Position numbers and translations under genes: made by a program. Below the pieces are notes generated by a model. It was given only the letters and a program-made list of their open reading frames with translations. It did no database searches and was not told the DNA's origin. Below are positions 1 to 11,668 of a stretch of DNA of 64,000 nt, piece by piece; the stretch's first letter is position 1; each line of letters opens with the position of its first letter. This DNA is from Actinoplanes ianthinogenes (GTDB lineage: Bacteria; Actinomycetota; Actinomycetes; Mycobacteriales; Micromonosporaceae): assembly GCF_018324205.1 (NCBI RefSeq), contig NZ_AP023356.1, positions 7,255,501-7,319,500 of the forward strand, read 5' to 3'.

Positions 1-275
1 CAGACCGGCGCATCGACCTGGACCCGGTCCCCGGCGACGGGCGCAAGCGGCTCGTCCGTCGCCCGGGAGGCGATCGGTTCCAGCGAGGCGACCAGGCCGG
101 AGCTCGCGGAGACGCGCAGCAGCCAGCGCTCGCCGTCGCGGGTGTGCAGCAGCAGCGCGTCCTCCCCGGCCGGGTCGGCGGCGAGCAGCGGGCCGAGCCC
201 GGCGAGCAACACCCGCCCGCCGGCCCGGAACACGTCACCGGTCGCCAGGTCGACGCGCGTCCCGGCGAGGCTCAC
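1..275 (-). CDS. Unrecognised protein, N-terminal part, runs off the left edge
   Basis: This frame opens with a GTG that overlaps the stop of the upstream aminotransferase by four bases (GTGA), a usual sign of translational coupling. It stays open for 91 codons to the window edge with normal high-GC codon use. The visible peptide begins VSLAGTRVDLATGDVFRAGG and is rich in Ala, Leu, Gly and Asp, with no signal peptide or membrane segment. I do not recognise the family. The tight coupling suggests co-expression with the aminotransferase and glucosidase upstream, but the function cannot be inferred from this fragment. Confidence 0.6.
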   Translation of the reverse strand, partial: MSLAGTRVDLATGDVFRAGGRVLLAGLGPLLAADPAGEDALLLHTRDGERWLLRVSASSGLVASLEPIASRATDEPLAPVAGDRVQVDAPV

Positions 276-1168
276 CGCAGCGGGACCAGATAGCGGGCGG
301 CGAGGGGGTGGTCGCCCCGGCACAGCCGCGCGTACCCGTCGACGAGCGCGGCCGCGGTGGCCGCGCCGCCCGGGTCGTCCACCGGCCGGCCGTCCACGCT
401 CTGCACCGGGCGCAGCCCGAGCAGCGTGCCGGCCAGCACCACCTGCGCCCGGTGCAGCTCGCCGCGCAGCACCGGCCGCTCCTCGACCCGGTGGCCGAGG
501 TCGCGGGCGAGGTCCAGGACGATCCGCTTGGTGATCGAGTCGAGCACCCCGCTGTCCACCGACGGCGTGGTCACCCGATCCTCCTCGACCAGCAGGATCG
601 CCGCGCCGTCGGCCTCGGCGACCTGGTCCCGGTCGTTGAGGATGAACACGTGCTCGACGCCGGCCGCCACCCGCTCCCGCTCGAAGATCCGGAAGTCCAG
701 GTAGGAGCCGCCCGACTTGGCCTGTGCCCCGATCGGCCCGCCGTGCCGGCGGTGGCTGCTCACGATCGCCCGGACGGCCGGGGGAGCGGACGGCGCGTAC
801 GGGAAGCCGCCGATGTACATGGCGCCCTCGCTGTCCAGCGACAGCGTCGACCGGCCCCGCTTGGCATAGAACGTCGGCCGCAGGTAGACGTCCGAGCCGC
901 CCAGCTGCCCGGCCACCTCGGCGAGCGCGGCGAACACCTCGGCCCGGGTCGTCGGCGCCGGGATGTCGGCCAGGTGAGCGGACTGGAACAGCCGGTCGAG
1001 GTGCTCGTCCCCGGCCAGGATCCGGTGCCGCCCCTCGGCCGCGTCCCAGAACGCGGTGATCCCCTCGAACACGTTGGCGCCGCGCAGCGCCAGCTCGTCC
1101 CAGACGTGCACCCGGGCGTCCTCCCACGGCACGCAGGAGCCGTTGAACCACATCACGCGATCCGACAT
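272..1168 (-). CDS. Class IV PLP aminotransferase (branched-chain/D-amino-acid type)
   Basis: This 298-residue protein has the fold-type IV aminotransferase pattern. The PLP lysine lies in QAKSGGSYL near residue 155, followed by the conserved Glu-containing EADGAAILLV segment and a GVLDSITKR stretch that contacts the cofactor phosphate in BCAT-like enzymes. The N-terminal FNG...ALRGANVFEGI block also fits. Cytosolic transfer of an amino group between a branched-chain or related amino acid and a 2-oxo acid is expected, but the exact substrate (BCAT, D-amino acid transaminase or aminodeoxychorismate lyase-like) cannot be fixed from sequence. The ATG follows the GH3 stop by three bases, with a GGGAGGG ribosome-binding site inside the GH3 gene end. 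It forms an operon with the glucosidase upstream and the partial gene downstream. Confidence 0.88.
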   Translation of the reverse strand: MSDRVMWFNGSCVPWEDARVHVWDELALRGANVFEGITAFWDAAEGRHRILAGDEHLDRLFQSAHLADIPAPTTRAEVFAALAEVAGQLGGSDVYLRPTFYAKRGRSTLSLDSEGAMYIGGFPYAPSAPPAVRAIVSSHRRHGGPIGAQAKSGGSYLDFRIFERERVAAGVEHVFILNDRDQVAEADGAAILLVEEDRVTTPSVDSGVLDSITKRIVLDLARDLGHRVEERPVLRGELHRAQVVLAGTLLGLRPVQSVDGRPVDDPGGAATAAALVDGYARLCRGDHPLAARYLVPLR

Positions 1169-1171
1169 CGG

Positions 1172-3664
<2,493 letters not shown>

Positions 3665-3712
3665 CTTGTTCTCCCCGTGAAGGCACGGGTCGTCAGCCGT
3701 GCGAGCACGACC

Positions 3713-3728
3713 TGGAGAGCGCTCTCCA
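3713..3728. promoter_or_regulatory. CG-centred LacI/CebR-type operator of the GH3 gene
   Basis: TGGAGAGCGCTCTCCA is a perfect 16-bp palindrome with a central CG, 49 bp upstream of the chosen GH3 start. CebR, the cellobiose-responsive LacI-family repressor of streptomycetes, binds TGGGAGCGCTCCCA, which is very similar. It lies just downstream of the proposed promoter, where a bound repressor would block transcription. Confidence 0.7.
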
Positions 3729-3744
3729 TCACCCGTCGAGCGGA

Positions 3745-3774
3745 ACCTTTTCATTTCCGCCAGATTTCTGTCAA
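3745..3774 (-). promoter_or_regulatory. Probable promoter of the GH3 operon
   Basis: On the minus strand a perfect TTGACA box (3774-3769) is followed after 18 bp by AAAGGT (3750-3745), a weak -10 with the final T present. The start site would fall near 3738, a few bases before the operator. The -35 is convincing, the -10 is not. Confidence 0.4.
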
Positions 3775-4023
3775 GAGTCATTGGTATTGACGGAAATCAA
3801 TGGGCAAAGACGTGATGCCGAGCCGAAAAGAATCGCTCGGAAAGTGTGGCGGGTCCACCATGGATCGACGCGCATCGTCACGGTACGCCGGTGGCCGGTC
3901 GGCAACAAGGCTTCCTGGTTCCGGAACCACGACGGCGGGCGTCACGTGCTTCGCGCCCCTGCTGCGATCCGCCCCTCTCGGGATGCCTTGTCGCTAGTCA
4001 CTTGCTCCGCGTACAGTTGACGC
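3775..4023. other. Intergenic spacer between divergent genes
   Basis: Together with 3665-3774 this is a 359-bp gene-free stretch between the GH3 operon (leftward) and the Rpn-like gene (rightward). Its left part holds the GH3 promoter and operator. The rest shows no conserved coding pattern: short frames exist but none has a ribosome-binding site. A TACAGT hexamer lies about six bases before the ATG at 4024 and could serve as a -10 for a leaderless transcript. Confidence 0.4.
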
Positions 4024-4944
4024 ATGCCACCCATCGCCTACGGGAACAGGTCAAGAGCGGAGAAGCGGTCCGGGATCCCACGGCCGCGGGAAGAGGCCCG
4101 AAACTTCGACGGCCTGTACAAAGCACTCCTGGCCAGGTATCCGAGAGAAGCCCTGCGCCTGCTCTGCAAAGTCCAGATCCCCGACGATGCCGTGGTCGCC
4201 GTCGCGCCGACCGAGCAGGTCCGGCGGCACGGCCTCCGGCGGGACATGGTGATCACCGTCGCCGCGCCGGATGCTGCCATCGACGTGCATCACATCGAAG
4301 TGCAGGTGAAGCGCAGCCCCGACTTCCAGGTCCGGATGGTGAACTACTGGGCCGGACTGGCCGACGAATACGACGAAGTGACGCATCGGATCCATCAGAC
4401 GGCGATTTGGCCGGTCGGCGGCGGCTACCCGGGTTGCTACGAGCGTGATCGGCTGCGCCTGGAATATCACACGGTCAACATTCCGGACGACCTCGACCCG
4501 GGCGAGTTGCTGCAAAGTCCGCTGGCTCCGCTCGCACTCTCGTCGCATCGATGTCCACCGGACGCCGCTGAACGGGTCGCCGGCCACATTGCCGGACTGG
4601 CCGACGACGAGGAACGACGGGTCATGTCCGAACTCGCCATGCTGGCGAGCAAAGAAATCGCAGATCAGGTCGACAAGGCATTGAGGAGAATGGTCGTGAG
4701 GTCTTATCTGGCAGAGACGGAAACCGGCCGCGAGATCCGGGCGGAGGGCCGGGCCGAGGGGCGGGCGGAGGGCCGTGCGGAGGAACGAAAGCACGCGATG
4801 AAGGTCGTGTTGCGGATGCGATTCGGCGACTTCTCCGGTCTGGATGACCTGGTAGGGAAACTCGCAGCCAGCGAATACGACTACGAGGTGAACCTGGCGT
4901 CGGTCGTCAGCGGTGCTTCGCTGGAGGACCTTGAGCAGATGTGA
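4024..4944 (+). CDS. Rpn-family (YhgA-like) PD-(D/E)xK nuclease/transposase-like protein
   Basis: A 306-residue cytosolic protein matching the recombination-promoting nuclease (Rpn) group. It has a helical N-terminus, a core with Asp in RRDMVITV and Glu/Lys in IEVQVKR (residues about 75-100) that fits a PD-(D/E)xK active site, and then YWxGLxDEYD. Near residue 238 there is a short EGRAEGRAEGRAE tandem repeat, typical of this family and prone to expansion. Family members cut DNA and promote RecA-independent recombination or act against phage; the role here is inferred. No ribosome-binding site precedes the ATG, but TACAGT just upstream suggests leaderless expression. GC at wobble positions is lower than in neighbours, which hints at horizontal gain. 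No mobile-element ends were seen. Confidence 0.72.
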   Translation: MPPIAYGNRSRAEKRSGIPRPREEARNFDGLYKALLARYPREALRLLCKVQIPDDAVVAVAPTEQVRRHGLRRDMVITVAAPDAAIDVHHIEVQVKRSPDFQVRMVNYWAGLADEYDEVTHRIHQTAIWPVGGGYPGCYERDRLRLEYHTVNIPDDLDPGELLQSPLAPLALSSHRCPPDAAERVAGHIAGLADDEERRVMSELAMLASKEIADQVDKALRRMVVRSYLAETETGREIRAEGRAEGRAEGRAEERKHAMKVVLRMRFGDFSGLDDLVGKLAASEYDYEVNLASVVSGASLEDLEQM

Positions 4945-5001
4945 GACCACTGCGGGCCGGGGGCCACGGCGGCGGGTCGAGGGACCGCCGCCGTGGTGCT
5001 G

Positions 5002-6171
5002 TCAGCTGCCGGTGCCGCGCAGGGAAAGGGTGCGGTCGGTCAGCGAGCCGGACTCGTTGAGGTCCGAGCGGGTGCCGGCGGCGAAAACGGTCGGGCCGGA
5101 GGTGGCGGCCACCGAGTAGAGCACACCGCCGATCTCCTGCTGCGGCACCGTTTCGTCGGTGAACGCGGTGCCGTTCCAGCGCTGGACGAGCGGCTGGGAC
5201 CGGCCGCCGGCCGAGGTGTATCCGACCGCCCAGACGTTGCCGGCCGTGCCGGAGACGCCGTACAGGACGTTGTTGCCGGTCCCGCCGGTCGGCGCGGTCG
5301 GCGCCTCGCTCCAGGCCGTGCCGTTCCAGTGGTACGCCACCGGCGCGGAGTAGCCGTTCTTCGAGCCGACCGCCCACACGTCGTTCGCGGACAGCGCGGT
5401 GACCCCGTGCAGGAACGTGCCGGTGCCCGAGGCGGGCAGCTCGGTCTCGGTCCAGGCGGTCCCGTTCCAGTGCGCCGCGAGCGGATGGGCCAGCACGCCC
5501 TTCTCCCCGGTGTTCGAGTAATAGCCGACCGCCCACAGGTCGTTCGCGGCGGTGCCGGCCACACTCTCCAGGGTGTTGCCGGAGGTGCCCGGGTCCGGGG
5601 CGGTGACCTGCGTCCAGGCCGTGCCGTTCCAGTGCAGGATCAGCGCCTCGCCGTGCAGCGAGCTGTCGTAATACCAGCCGACCGCCCACGCGTCGTTGGT
5701 GGCGACCGCCTTCACCCCGTACAGCTGGCGGAAGTTGACGCCGGGCTGCGGGGTCGCGACCGTCGACCAGGACGTGCCGTTCCACCGCAGGGCCAAGGCG
5801 TTGCGCGGCGAGCCGTTGACCCCGGAGGAGCCGTTGGCGTAACCGACCGCCCACGCGCTGGAGGCCGAAGTGGCGTCGACATCCCGGAGCTCGTTGTAGT
5901 ACTGGGTGGCGTTCGGGCTGGTGACGGTCGACCACGAGGTGCCGTTCCAGCGTTCGATCAGGGTGCGCGGGGCAGCCAGGCCGGTGTCGTACCAGCTGCC
6001 GACCGCCCACCCGGCGGAGGCCGACAGCGCGGCGCTGCCGTAGAGCTCGTTGGCGATGGTGCCACGGTTGGGCGTGCTCAGGACGGCCCAGGACGTGGCG
6101 GCCTGGGCGGGTGCGGCGGCGATCGCCACGAGCGTGAGGCCCGCGGCGGCGCCGCCGAGTGTGCGAAACAT
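5002..6171 (-). CDS. Secreted beta-propeller-like repeat protein
   Basis: The 389-residue product starts with a clear Sec signal peptide ending in AAPAQAA (about residue 24). The mature part is made of six to seven repeats of about 50 residues. Each pairs a WAVG(Y/S/W) strand with a WNGT(S/A)W strand, a pattern typical of six- or seven-bladed propellers in actinobacterial exported proteins. No catalytic motif, membrane anchor or LPXTG signal is visible, so binding or adhesion is a guess. The ATG has a strong GAAGGAG ribosome-binding site four bases upstream. The gene lies 105 bp downstream of the SARP regulator on the same strand and could be read from its transcript. Confidence 0.8.
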   Translation of the reverse strand: MFRTLGGAAAGLTLVAIAAAPAQAATSWAVLSTPNRGTIANELYGSAALSASAGWAVGSWYDTGLAAPRTLIERWNGTSWSTVTSPNATQYYNELRDVDATSASSAWAVGYANGSSGVNGSPRNALALRWNGTSWSTVATPQPGVNFRQLYGVKAVATNDAWAVGWYYDSSLHGEALILHWNGTAWTQVTAPDPGTSGNTLESVAGTAANDLWAVGYYSNTGEKGVLAHPLAAHWNGTAWTETELPASGTGTFLHGVTALSANDVWAVGSKNGYSAPVAYHWNGTAWSEAPTAPTGGTGNNVLYGVSGTAGNVWAVGYTSAGGRSQPLVQRWNGTAFTDETVPQQEIGGVLYSVAATSGPTVFAAGTRSDLNESGSLTDRTLSLRGTGS

Positions 6172-6276
6172 GTCGCTCCTTCCGTCGGTGGCCTGACCGT
6201 GGCACCGGGGACTGGAACGGGACTGATGTGCGGCTGAAGCGGGCGGGACAGTGCTCCGCGCGTACCGGAATCGGTT

Positions 6277-9060
6277 TCACACAGCGGCGCCTGTGGGGAC
6301 GGCGGCGGCGAGGCGGGCGCGGACCTGGGTGGCGTCCGGGTGGCGGAGCTGGTCGAGGATGGTCAGCGCCTGCCGCCAGCTGTCGCGGGCGGCCTCCGGG
6401 TCGCCGGCGGTGCGCTGGGCCTCGCCCAGGTTCACGAAGGTGGTGGCTTCGCGATACCGGTCGCCCAGGCGGCGGACCAGCTTGACCGCCTGGCGGTAAC
6501 AGTTGATCGCCTGGTCGTAACGGCCCAGATGCTCGTACGCGTAACCGAGACTGTCCCAGGTGTCCGCCTGGCCGGTGCGGTCGCCGAGGTCGAGCAGTAA
6601 CGGCAGGGCCTGCTGGCAGCAGGTGCGGGCCTGCTCGTACTCGCCGAGCAGGGCGTGACACCAGCCGACCGCGTTCAGCGCGATGGCCTCGCCGCGGGCG
6701 TGCCCGACCGAGCGGTACAGCTCCAGCGCCCGCCGGGAGTGGCCGAGCGCGCCCGGGCGGTCCTCGCGCCGCTCCATGACGTAGGCGAGGTTCAGGTGGG
6801 CGTGCGCCTGGCCGGCCCGATGGTCGCCGCGGCCGAACAGGTCGAGGGCCTGGCGCAGCTCGGCGCCGGCCGCCTCGAACTGGCCGAGCCGGGTCGCCGC
6901 GTACGCCAGCAGGCAGGACGCCTGGGCCTGCGCGTACGGATCGCCCAGGCGGCGCCCCGCGGCCAGTGCCGTCCGGCCGACCGTGGTGAGCTCGTGCCAG
7001 TGTCCCTCCCGGTTCAGGAACGTCGCCATCGACCAGGCCAGCCGCCAGGCCTGCTCGTCGAAGCCCGCCGCGGCCGCCTGGTGCACCGCGGCCAGCAGCC
7101 CCCGGTGCTCGGCGGCGAACCAGGTCAGCGCCTCGTTCTCGCAGTCGGGGCGCTCCGGCGCGGTCTCCGGTGGGTCCGGCGGCCGGGTGAGCGGATCCCG
7201 CGCCGGGTACAGCAGGCGGTCGGCGGCGTACGCGTACCGCAGGTAGTGATCGAGCAGCCGGCGCGTGGCGTCCCGCCGCTCCGCCTCGGAGTCGGTGTGC
7301 TGGGCCAAACCGGTCGCGTAGACGCGCAGCAGATCGTGGAACGTGTACCGGCCGGCGGTGTGCTGCACCACCAGGCTGGTCCGGGCCAGCTCCTCCAGCA
7401 GCGGCCGGGCCCGGTCCACCGGCAGCCCGGCGAGCGCGGCCGCCGCGGGCACCGGCAGGTCCGGGCCGGGGTGCAGGGCGAGCAGCCGGAACAGCCGGGC
7501 GGCGTCGGTGCCGAGCGCCCGGTACGACCAGGAGAACACCGCCCGTACGTCGCTGTTCGGGTCGTCGCCGCTGAGCATCGCGAGCCGCCCGCCGACGTCG
7601 CGCAGCTCCGCCGCCACGGCCTGCAGGGACAGCCGCGGGCGGGTGGCCGCGCGGGCCGCCACCACGGTCAGCGCCAGTGGCAGCCGGGCACAGCGGGCGA
7701 CCATCTCGTCCACCGCGTCCGGCTCGACGGCGGCCCGGTCCGCGCCGATCCGCCGGGTCAGCAGCTGCCGGGCCTCGGCGGCCGGCGGCAGCTCCAGCGC
7801 GGTCGGATGCGCGCCCTCGGCGACCAGCCCGGACAGGTCGTTGCGGCTGGTCACCACGACCAGGCAGGCCGGCGAGCCGGGCAGCAGCGGGCGCACCTGG
7901 GCGGTGTCCCGGGCGTTGTCCAGCACGATCAGCACCCGGCGCCCGGCCAGCCGGGTCCGGTACAGGGCGGCCTGCGCGTCCAGGTCGGCCGGGACCAGGT
8001 CGGGGCGCACCCCGAGGGCGTCGAGGAACCGGCGGATCGCCTCGGCCGGGGTCATCACCCGGCTGTCCGGGTCGAAGCCGCGCAGGTTCACGAACAGGTG
8101 CCCGTCCGGGAACCGGCCGGCGACGCGGTGCGCCCAGTGCACGGCGAGCGCGGTCTTGCCCACGCCCGCGGTGCCGGCGATCGCGGTGATCCGGAGCGCG
8201 CCGGCCGGATCGGCCCGGTCCAGGAACGCGTCCAGACCGGCCAGGTAGGACTCCCGGCCGGTGAACCCGAAGACGTCGGCCGGGAGCTGCCGGGGCTGCG
8301 GCGGGGCGGCGGCCGGCGGGTCCAGCGACAGGTCGTGGTGCAGGATCGCGGCGTGCACGGCGCGGATCGCCGGCCCGGGCTCGACGCCCAGATCCTCCGC
8401 CAGGTTGCGGCGCAGCCGCTGGTAGACGCCGAGGGCGTCGGCCTGCCGGCCGGTGCGATACAGCGCCCGCATCAGCTGGCCGTGCAGCTGCTCCCGGTAC
8501 GGGTGCTGCCGCGCCGACTCGGTCAGCTCGGTGATCAGGCCGGCGTGCTCGCCCAGGTCAAGCCGCGCCTCCATGACCGATTCCACCGCGTCGAGCCGGA
8601 TCGCGGCCAGCCGTTCCGCCTCGCCCTCGAGGCGGCTCAGCCCGGGCAGGTCGGCCAGCGGCGGCCCGCGCCACAGTCCGATCGCGTCGCGCAGCAGCGC
8701 CACCCTGCGGGCCGGGTCGGTCGCCCGCCGGCTCTCCTCGATCAGGTGGAGGGCGACCTGGAGATCGGTGCCACCGGGACCGGCGTCGAGCAGGTAACCG
8801 GGTGGGCGGGCGACGATCGTGCCCCGGCCGCCGAGCAGTCCGCGCAGGTAGGAGACGTGGCTTTGCAGCGTGTTGAGCGCGGTGGCCGGTGGCCGCCCGT
8901 TCCAGACCGCGTCGATCAGCCGGTCGGTGCTGACCACCTCGCCGGCGGCGAGGGCGAGCACGGCCAGCAGCGCCCGGCGCCGCAGGCCGGCCACCGGCCG
9001 GAGTTCGCCTCCCGTGATCACATCGACGGATCCGAGCAGCCTCACCCGCATCTCAGCCAC
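6277..9060 (-). CDS. AfsR/SARP-family transcriptional regulator (SARP-NB-ARC-TPR)
   Basis: A 927-residue cytosolic activator with the full AfsR layout. It has an OmpR-like winged-helix DNA-binding domain (about residues 1-95), a bacterial transcriptional activation domain (about 100-245), an NB-ARC ATPase with P-loop GTAGVGKT and Walker B VLIVLDNA, and a C-terminal TPR array (about 690-910, several LGRYDQAINCYRQA-like repeats). Such proteins switch on secondary-metabolite or developmental genes, with ATP binding and TPR contacts controlling activity. No biosynthetic cluster is visible in this window, so the target is unknown. The GTG at 9060 has GGAGG four bases upstream; the internal ATG three codons later is an alternative start. 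Confidence 0.92.
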   Translation of the reverse strand: MAEMRVRLLGSVDVITGGELRPVAGLRRRALLAVLALAAGEVVSTDRLIDAVWNGRPPATALNTLQSHVSYLRGLLGGRGTIVARPPGYLLDAGPGGTDLQVALHLIEESRRATDPARRVALLRDAIGLWRGPPLADLPGLSRLEGEAERLAAIRLDAVESVMEARLDLGEHAGLITELTESARQHPYREQLHGQLMRALYRTGRQADALGVYQRLRRNLAEDLGVEPGPAIRAVHAAILHHDLSLDPPAAAPPQPRQLPADVFGFTGRESYLAGLDAFLDRADPAGALRITAIAGTAGVGKTALAVHWAHRVAGRFPDGHLFVNLRGFDPDSRVMTPAEAIRRFLDALGVRPDLVPADLDAQAALYRTRLAGRRVLIVLDNARDTAQVRPLLPGSPACLVVVTSRNDLSGLVAEGAHPTALELPPAAEARQLLTRRIGADRAAVEPDAVDEMVARCARLPLALTVVAARAATRPRLSLQAVAAELRDVGGRLAMLSGDDPNSDVRAVFSWSYRALGTDAARLFRLLALHPGPDLPVPAAAALAGLPVDRARPLLEELARTSLVVQHTAGRYTFHDLLRVYATGLAQHTDSEAERRDATRRLLDHYLRYAYAADRLLYPARDPLTRPPDPPETAPERPDCENEALTWFAAEHRGLLAAVHQAAAAGFDEQAWRLAWSMATFLNREGHWHELTTVGRTALAAGRRLGDPYAQAQASCLLAYAATRLGQFEAAGAELRQALDLFGRGDHRAGQAHAHLNLAYVMERREDRPGALGHSRRALELYRSVGHARGEAIALNAVGWCHALLGEYEQARTCCQQALPLLLDLGDRTGQADTWDSLGYAYEHLGRYDQAINCYRQAVKLVRRLGDRYREATTFVNLGEAQRTAGDPEAARDSWRQALTILDQLRHPDATQVRARLAAAVPTGAAV

Positions 9061-9364
9061 GCTACCTCCGCGGCGGGCGGCCGCCGGGCACAGTCAGACC
9101 TCCGACAGCGCCGTCGTGGGAGCGTTCCCCCGAGCGGCCGAGCCCGGTGACCGGATCATCTTATCGACTGACGTCGATCAGATGATTGACGTCGAATCAT
9201 CGGCCTGCCTACGGTCCGACCAGCACTCGTTGTACGGGTCGGTTCCGGCATCGGACCGATCGGCCCGGCCCCCGCTTCCTGACGGCCGCCGGACCCAGCA
9301 AACCCGGGACCCGTCCGCCATGCCCATGGCGCGTGGCGGCTTGCCGAGGGGAACGAGGCACAAC
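9061..9364. other. Divergent regulatory region between the SARP gene and the sugar uptake operon
   Basis: This 304-bp gene-free stretch separates the leftward SARP gene from the rightward mutarotase. It holds the inverted repeat at 9181-9201 and a second, related TGACGTCGA copy at about 9170. The remainder, GC-rich and adjacent to the mutarotase start, is probably 5' untranslated leader; I see no open frame with a ribosome-binding site. Confidence 0.5.
9181..9201. promoter_or_regulatory. Inverted repeat, candidate operator of the sugar operon
   Basis: GATGATT and AATCATC form perfect 7-bp arms around GACGTCG. A second partial copy (TGACGTCGATCA) lies about one helical turn upstream. Two phased near-copies of one motif ahead of a sugar transport operon suggest binding of a dimeric repressor. 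The cognate regulator is not in the window. Confidence 0.45.
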
Positions 9365-10531
9365 ATGACGAAAACCTTCTTCGTACGACTGAGCACCCTG
9401 CTGTCGATGCTCGTCGTCGTCGGGCTGGTGGCCGCACCGGCCTCCCACGCGGGCGGGAAGCCCACCATCACGAAAGAGGCGTTCGGCAGCGTCGACGGCC
9501 AGGCCGTGGAGCGGTACACCCTGACCAACGGCCGGCTCCGCGTCAAGATCCTGACCTACGGCGGGATCCTGCAGAGCGTCGAGACGCCGGACCGGCACGG
9601 GCACGTCACCAACGTGACGCTCGGCTTCAAGGACCTGGCCGGATATCTCGACAGCAAGAACGCCCCGTACTTCGGCGCCCTGATCGGCCGGTACGGCAAC
9701 CGGATCGCCAACGGGCGGTTCACCCTGGACGGGGTCACCTACCAGCTGGCCGTCAACAACCCGCCGAACAGCCTGCACGGCGGCACCGTCGGCTTCGACA
9801 AGCGGGTCTGGGGCGCCACCCCGGTCCTCGGCTCGGACAGCGTCGGCCTGCGGCTCACCTACACCAGCCCGGACGGCGAGGAGAGCTACCCGGGCACGCT
9901 GCGCACCACGGTGACCTACACCGTCACCCGGGACCAGGGCATCCGGATCGACTACCACGCCACCACCGACAAGCCGACCATCCTCAACCTGACCAACCAC
10001 GCGTACTGGAACCTCGGCGGCGAGGGCACCGGCACCATCGAGGACCAGAAGCTCCAGATCAACGCGAGCCGGTACACGCCGGTGGACGCCACCCTGATCC
10101 CGACCGGCGCGATCGACCGGGTGGCCGGCACGCCGATGGACTTCACCCGGGCCACCGCGATCGGGGCGCGCAACCGGGACGCCTTCCAGCAGCTGGTCTT
10201 CGGCCGCGGCTACGACCACAACTGGGTGCTGGACCGGCGGGACAGCACGTTCCGCAAGCTGGAGTTCGCCGCCCGGGCGACCGATCCGGGCAGCGGGCGG
10301 CGGATCAGCGTCTACACCACCGAGCCGGGCCTTCAGTTCTACGCCGGGAACTTCCTGGACGGGACGTTGTACGGGACCAGCGGTCACGCGTACCGCCAGG
10401 GTGACGGCTTCGCGCTGGAGACGCAGCACTTCCCGGACTCGCCGAACCACGCGAACTTCCCGTCGACCGTGCTGCGGCCGGGCCAGACATTCCAGAGCAC
10501 CACGATCTACCGATTCGGCGTGGAGGGCTAG
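9365..10531 (+). CDS. Exported aldose 1-epimerase (galactose mutarotase)
   Basis: A 388-residue mutarotase interconverts alpha and beta anomers of free aldoses. Catalytic His lies in NLTNHAYWNL and catalytic Glu in ALETQHFPDSPN; the GRYGNRIANGRF and SLHGG blocks are also diagnostic. The first 29 residues form a Sec signal peptide (KTFFVRLSTLLSMLVVVGLV...ASHA), so it works outside the membrane, presumably supplying the anomer the transporter accepts. The start at 9365 was chosen because the signal peptide begins there and GAGG precedes it; the longer upstream frame has no family similarity. Its stop abuts the ATG of the binding protein, so it is the first gene of the sugar uptake operon. Confidence 0.9.
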   Translation: MTKTFFVRLSTLLSMLVVVGLVAAPASHAGGKPTITKEAFGSVDGQAVERYTLTNGRLRVKILTYGGILQSVETPDRHGHVTNVTLGFKDLAGYLDSKNAPYFGALIGRYGNRIANGRFTLDGVTYQLAVNNPPNSLHGGTVGFDKRVWGATPVLGSDSVGLRLTYTSPDGEESYPGTLRTTVTYTVTRDQGIRIDYHATTDKPTILNLTNHAYWNLGGEGTGTIEDQKLQINASRYTPVDATLIPTGAIDRVAGTPMDFTRATAIGARNRDAFQQLVFGRGYDHNWVLDRRDSTFRKLEFAARATDPGSGRRISVYTTEPGLQFYAGNFLDGTLYGTSGHAYRQGDGFALETQHFPDSPNHANFPSTVLRPGQTFQSTTIYRFGVEG

Positions 10532-11668
10532 ATGTCCCAGATCCCACCCAGGGTCGAGGAGGCCGTGTCCACCCTCGACCTCAACCCGGTCACCCGGCGC
10601 CGGCTGCTCTCCGGGACCGGCCTGGTCAGCGCCTCGCTGGCGGCGAGCGCCCTGCTGAGCGCGTGCAGCAGCGACGACAAGAAGAGTTCGGCTTCGGGGG
10701 CCGTCGGCAGCTTCCCGAGCACCCCGAAGTGGAAGTTCACCTTCGTCAACCACGTGACGACCAACCCGTTCTTCACGCCGACCCAGTACGGGATGGCGGA
10801 CGCCGCCGCCCTGCTCGGCATCGAGAAACCGCAGTGGACCGGGTCGCAGAACTCGATCGTCGCCGAGATGGTGAACGCCACCAACACCGCGATCAGCGCC
10901 AAGGTCGACGGGATCGCGATCGCGGTGGTGGACAAGAACGCCTTCCGGGCCCCGGTCGACCAGGCGCTCGACGCCGGCATCCCGGTGGTGTCCTACAACG
11001 CCGACGGTGCCCGCGGCGACCCCGGGACGAACCGGCTCGCCTACATCGGGCAGGGCCTGTACGAGTCCGGGTACGCGCTGGGCCGGCGCGCTCTGCTCCA
11101 GGTGCAGTCCGGCGACGTGGCGGCCTTCATCGCCACCCCCGGCGCGCTCAACATCCAGCCGCGTATCGACGGGGCCCAGCAGGCGTTCAAGGACTCCGGC
11201 AAGCCGATCACGTTCACCGCGGTCGCCACCAACGCCGACGTGACCAAGGGGCTGTCGATCATCGACGCGTACGCCCAGGGGCACAGCAACCTGGCCGGGA
11301 TGCTGGCCGTGGACGCCGGCTCCACCTCGTCGGTCGGGCAGACGGTCAAGAAGTACAACCTGAGATCGAAGGGCCTGAAGGTGGCCGGCGGCTTCGACCT
11401 GATCCCGGAGAGCCTCACCGGCATCCAGGAGGGGAGCCTGGACTACACGATCGACCAGCAGCCGTACATGCAGGGCTTCCTGCCGGTCCTCTACCTGTAC
11501 CTCTACAAGGTCTCCGGCGGGCTGCTGTCGCCCAGCGAGACCAACACCGGGCTGCTCTTCGTCACCAAGGACAACGTCGCCCCCTATCAGAGCACCAAGA
11601 CCCGGTACGAGGGATCCAGCTCGGACGCGGTGCTGGTGCCACGGTCGGGGCCGATCCCGCATGGCTGA
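10532..11668 (+). CDS. Sugar ABC transporter substrate-binding lipoprotein (RbsB/XylF type)
   Basis: A 378-residue periplasmic-binding-protein type I (Peripla_BP_4 group). The N-terminus has a twin-arginine-like RRRLLS motif, a hydrophobic stretch and the lipobox LLSAC with the lipidated Cys near residue 46, so export may be by Tat followed by lipidation. The body shows the two-lobed pattern: NPFFTPTQYGM, DGIAIAVVDKNAF, GIPVVSYNADG and AFIATPGALNIQPRIDG. It should capture a monosaccharide at the outer face and hand it to the permease. It starts immediately after the mutarotase stop and ends 8 bp inside the permease gene. The sugar (ribose, xylose, fructose or other) cannot be read from sequence. 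Confidence 0.9.
   Translation: MSQIPPRVEEAVSTLDLNPVTRRRLLSGTGLVSASLAASALLSACSSDDKKSSASGAVGSFPSTPKWKFTFVNHVTTNPFFTPTQYGMADAAALLGIEKPQWTGSQNSIVAEMVNATNTAISAKVDGIAIAVVDKNAFRAPVDQALDAGIPVVSYNADGARGDPGTNRLAYIGQGLYESGYALGRRALLQVQSGDVAAFIATPGALNIQPRIDGAQQAFKDSGKPITFTAVATNADVTKGLSIIDAYAQGHSNLAGMLAVDAGSTSSVGQTVKKYNLRSKGLKVAGGFDLIPESLTGIQEGSLDYTIDQQPYMQGFLPVLYLYLYKVSGGLLSPSETNTGLLFVTKDNVAPYQSTKTRYEGSSSDAVLVPRSGPIPHG

Noticed and set aside
3665..3781. N-terminal extension of the GH3 protein starting at ATG 3781
   Set aside because: It contains a perfect operator palindrome and promoter-like boxes, has no similarity to GH3 proteins, and the GTG at 3664 has a strong ribosome-binding site.
5002..6171. Sialidase or NHL-type enzyme call for the secreted propeller protein
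   Set aside because: No Asp boxes or catalytic residues; only the WAVG/WNGT repeat pattern is supported.
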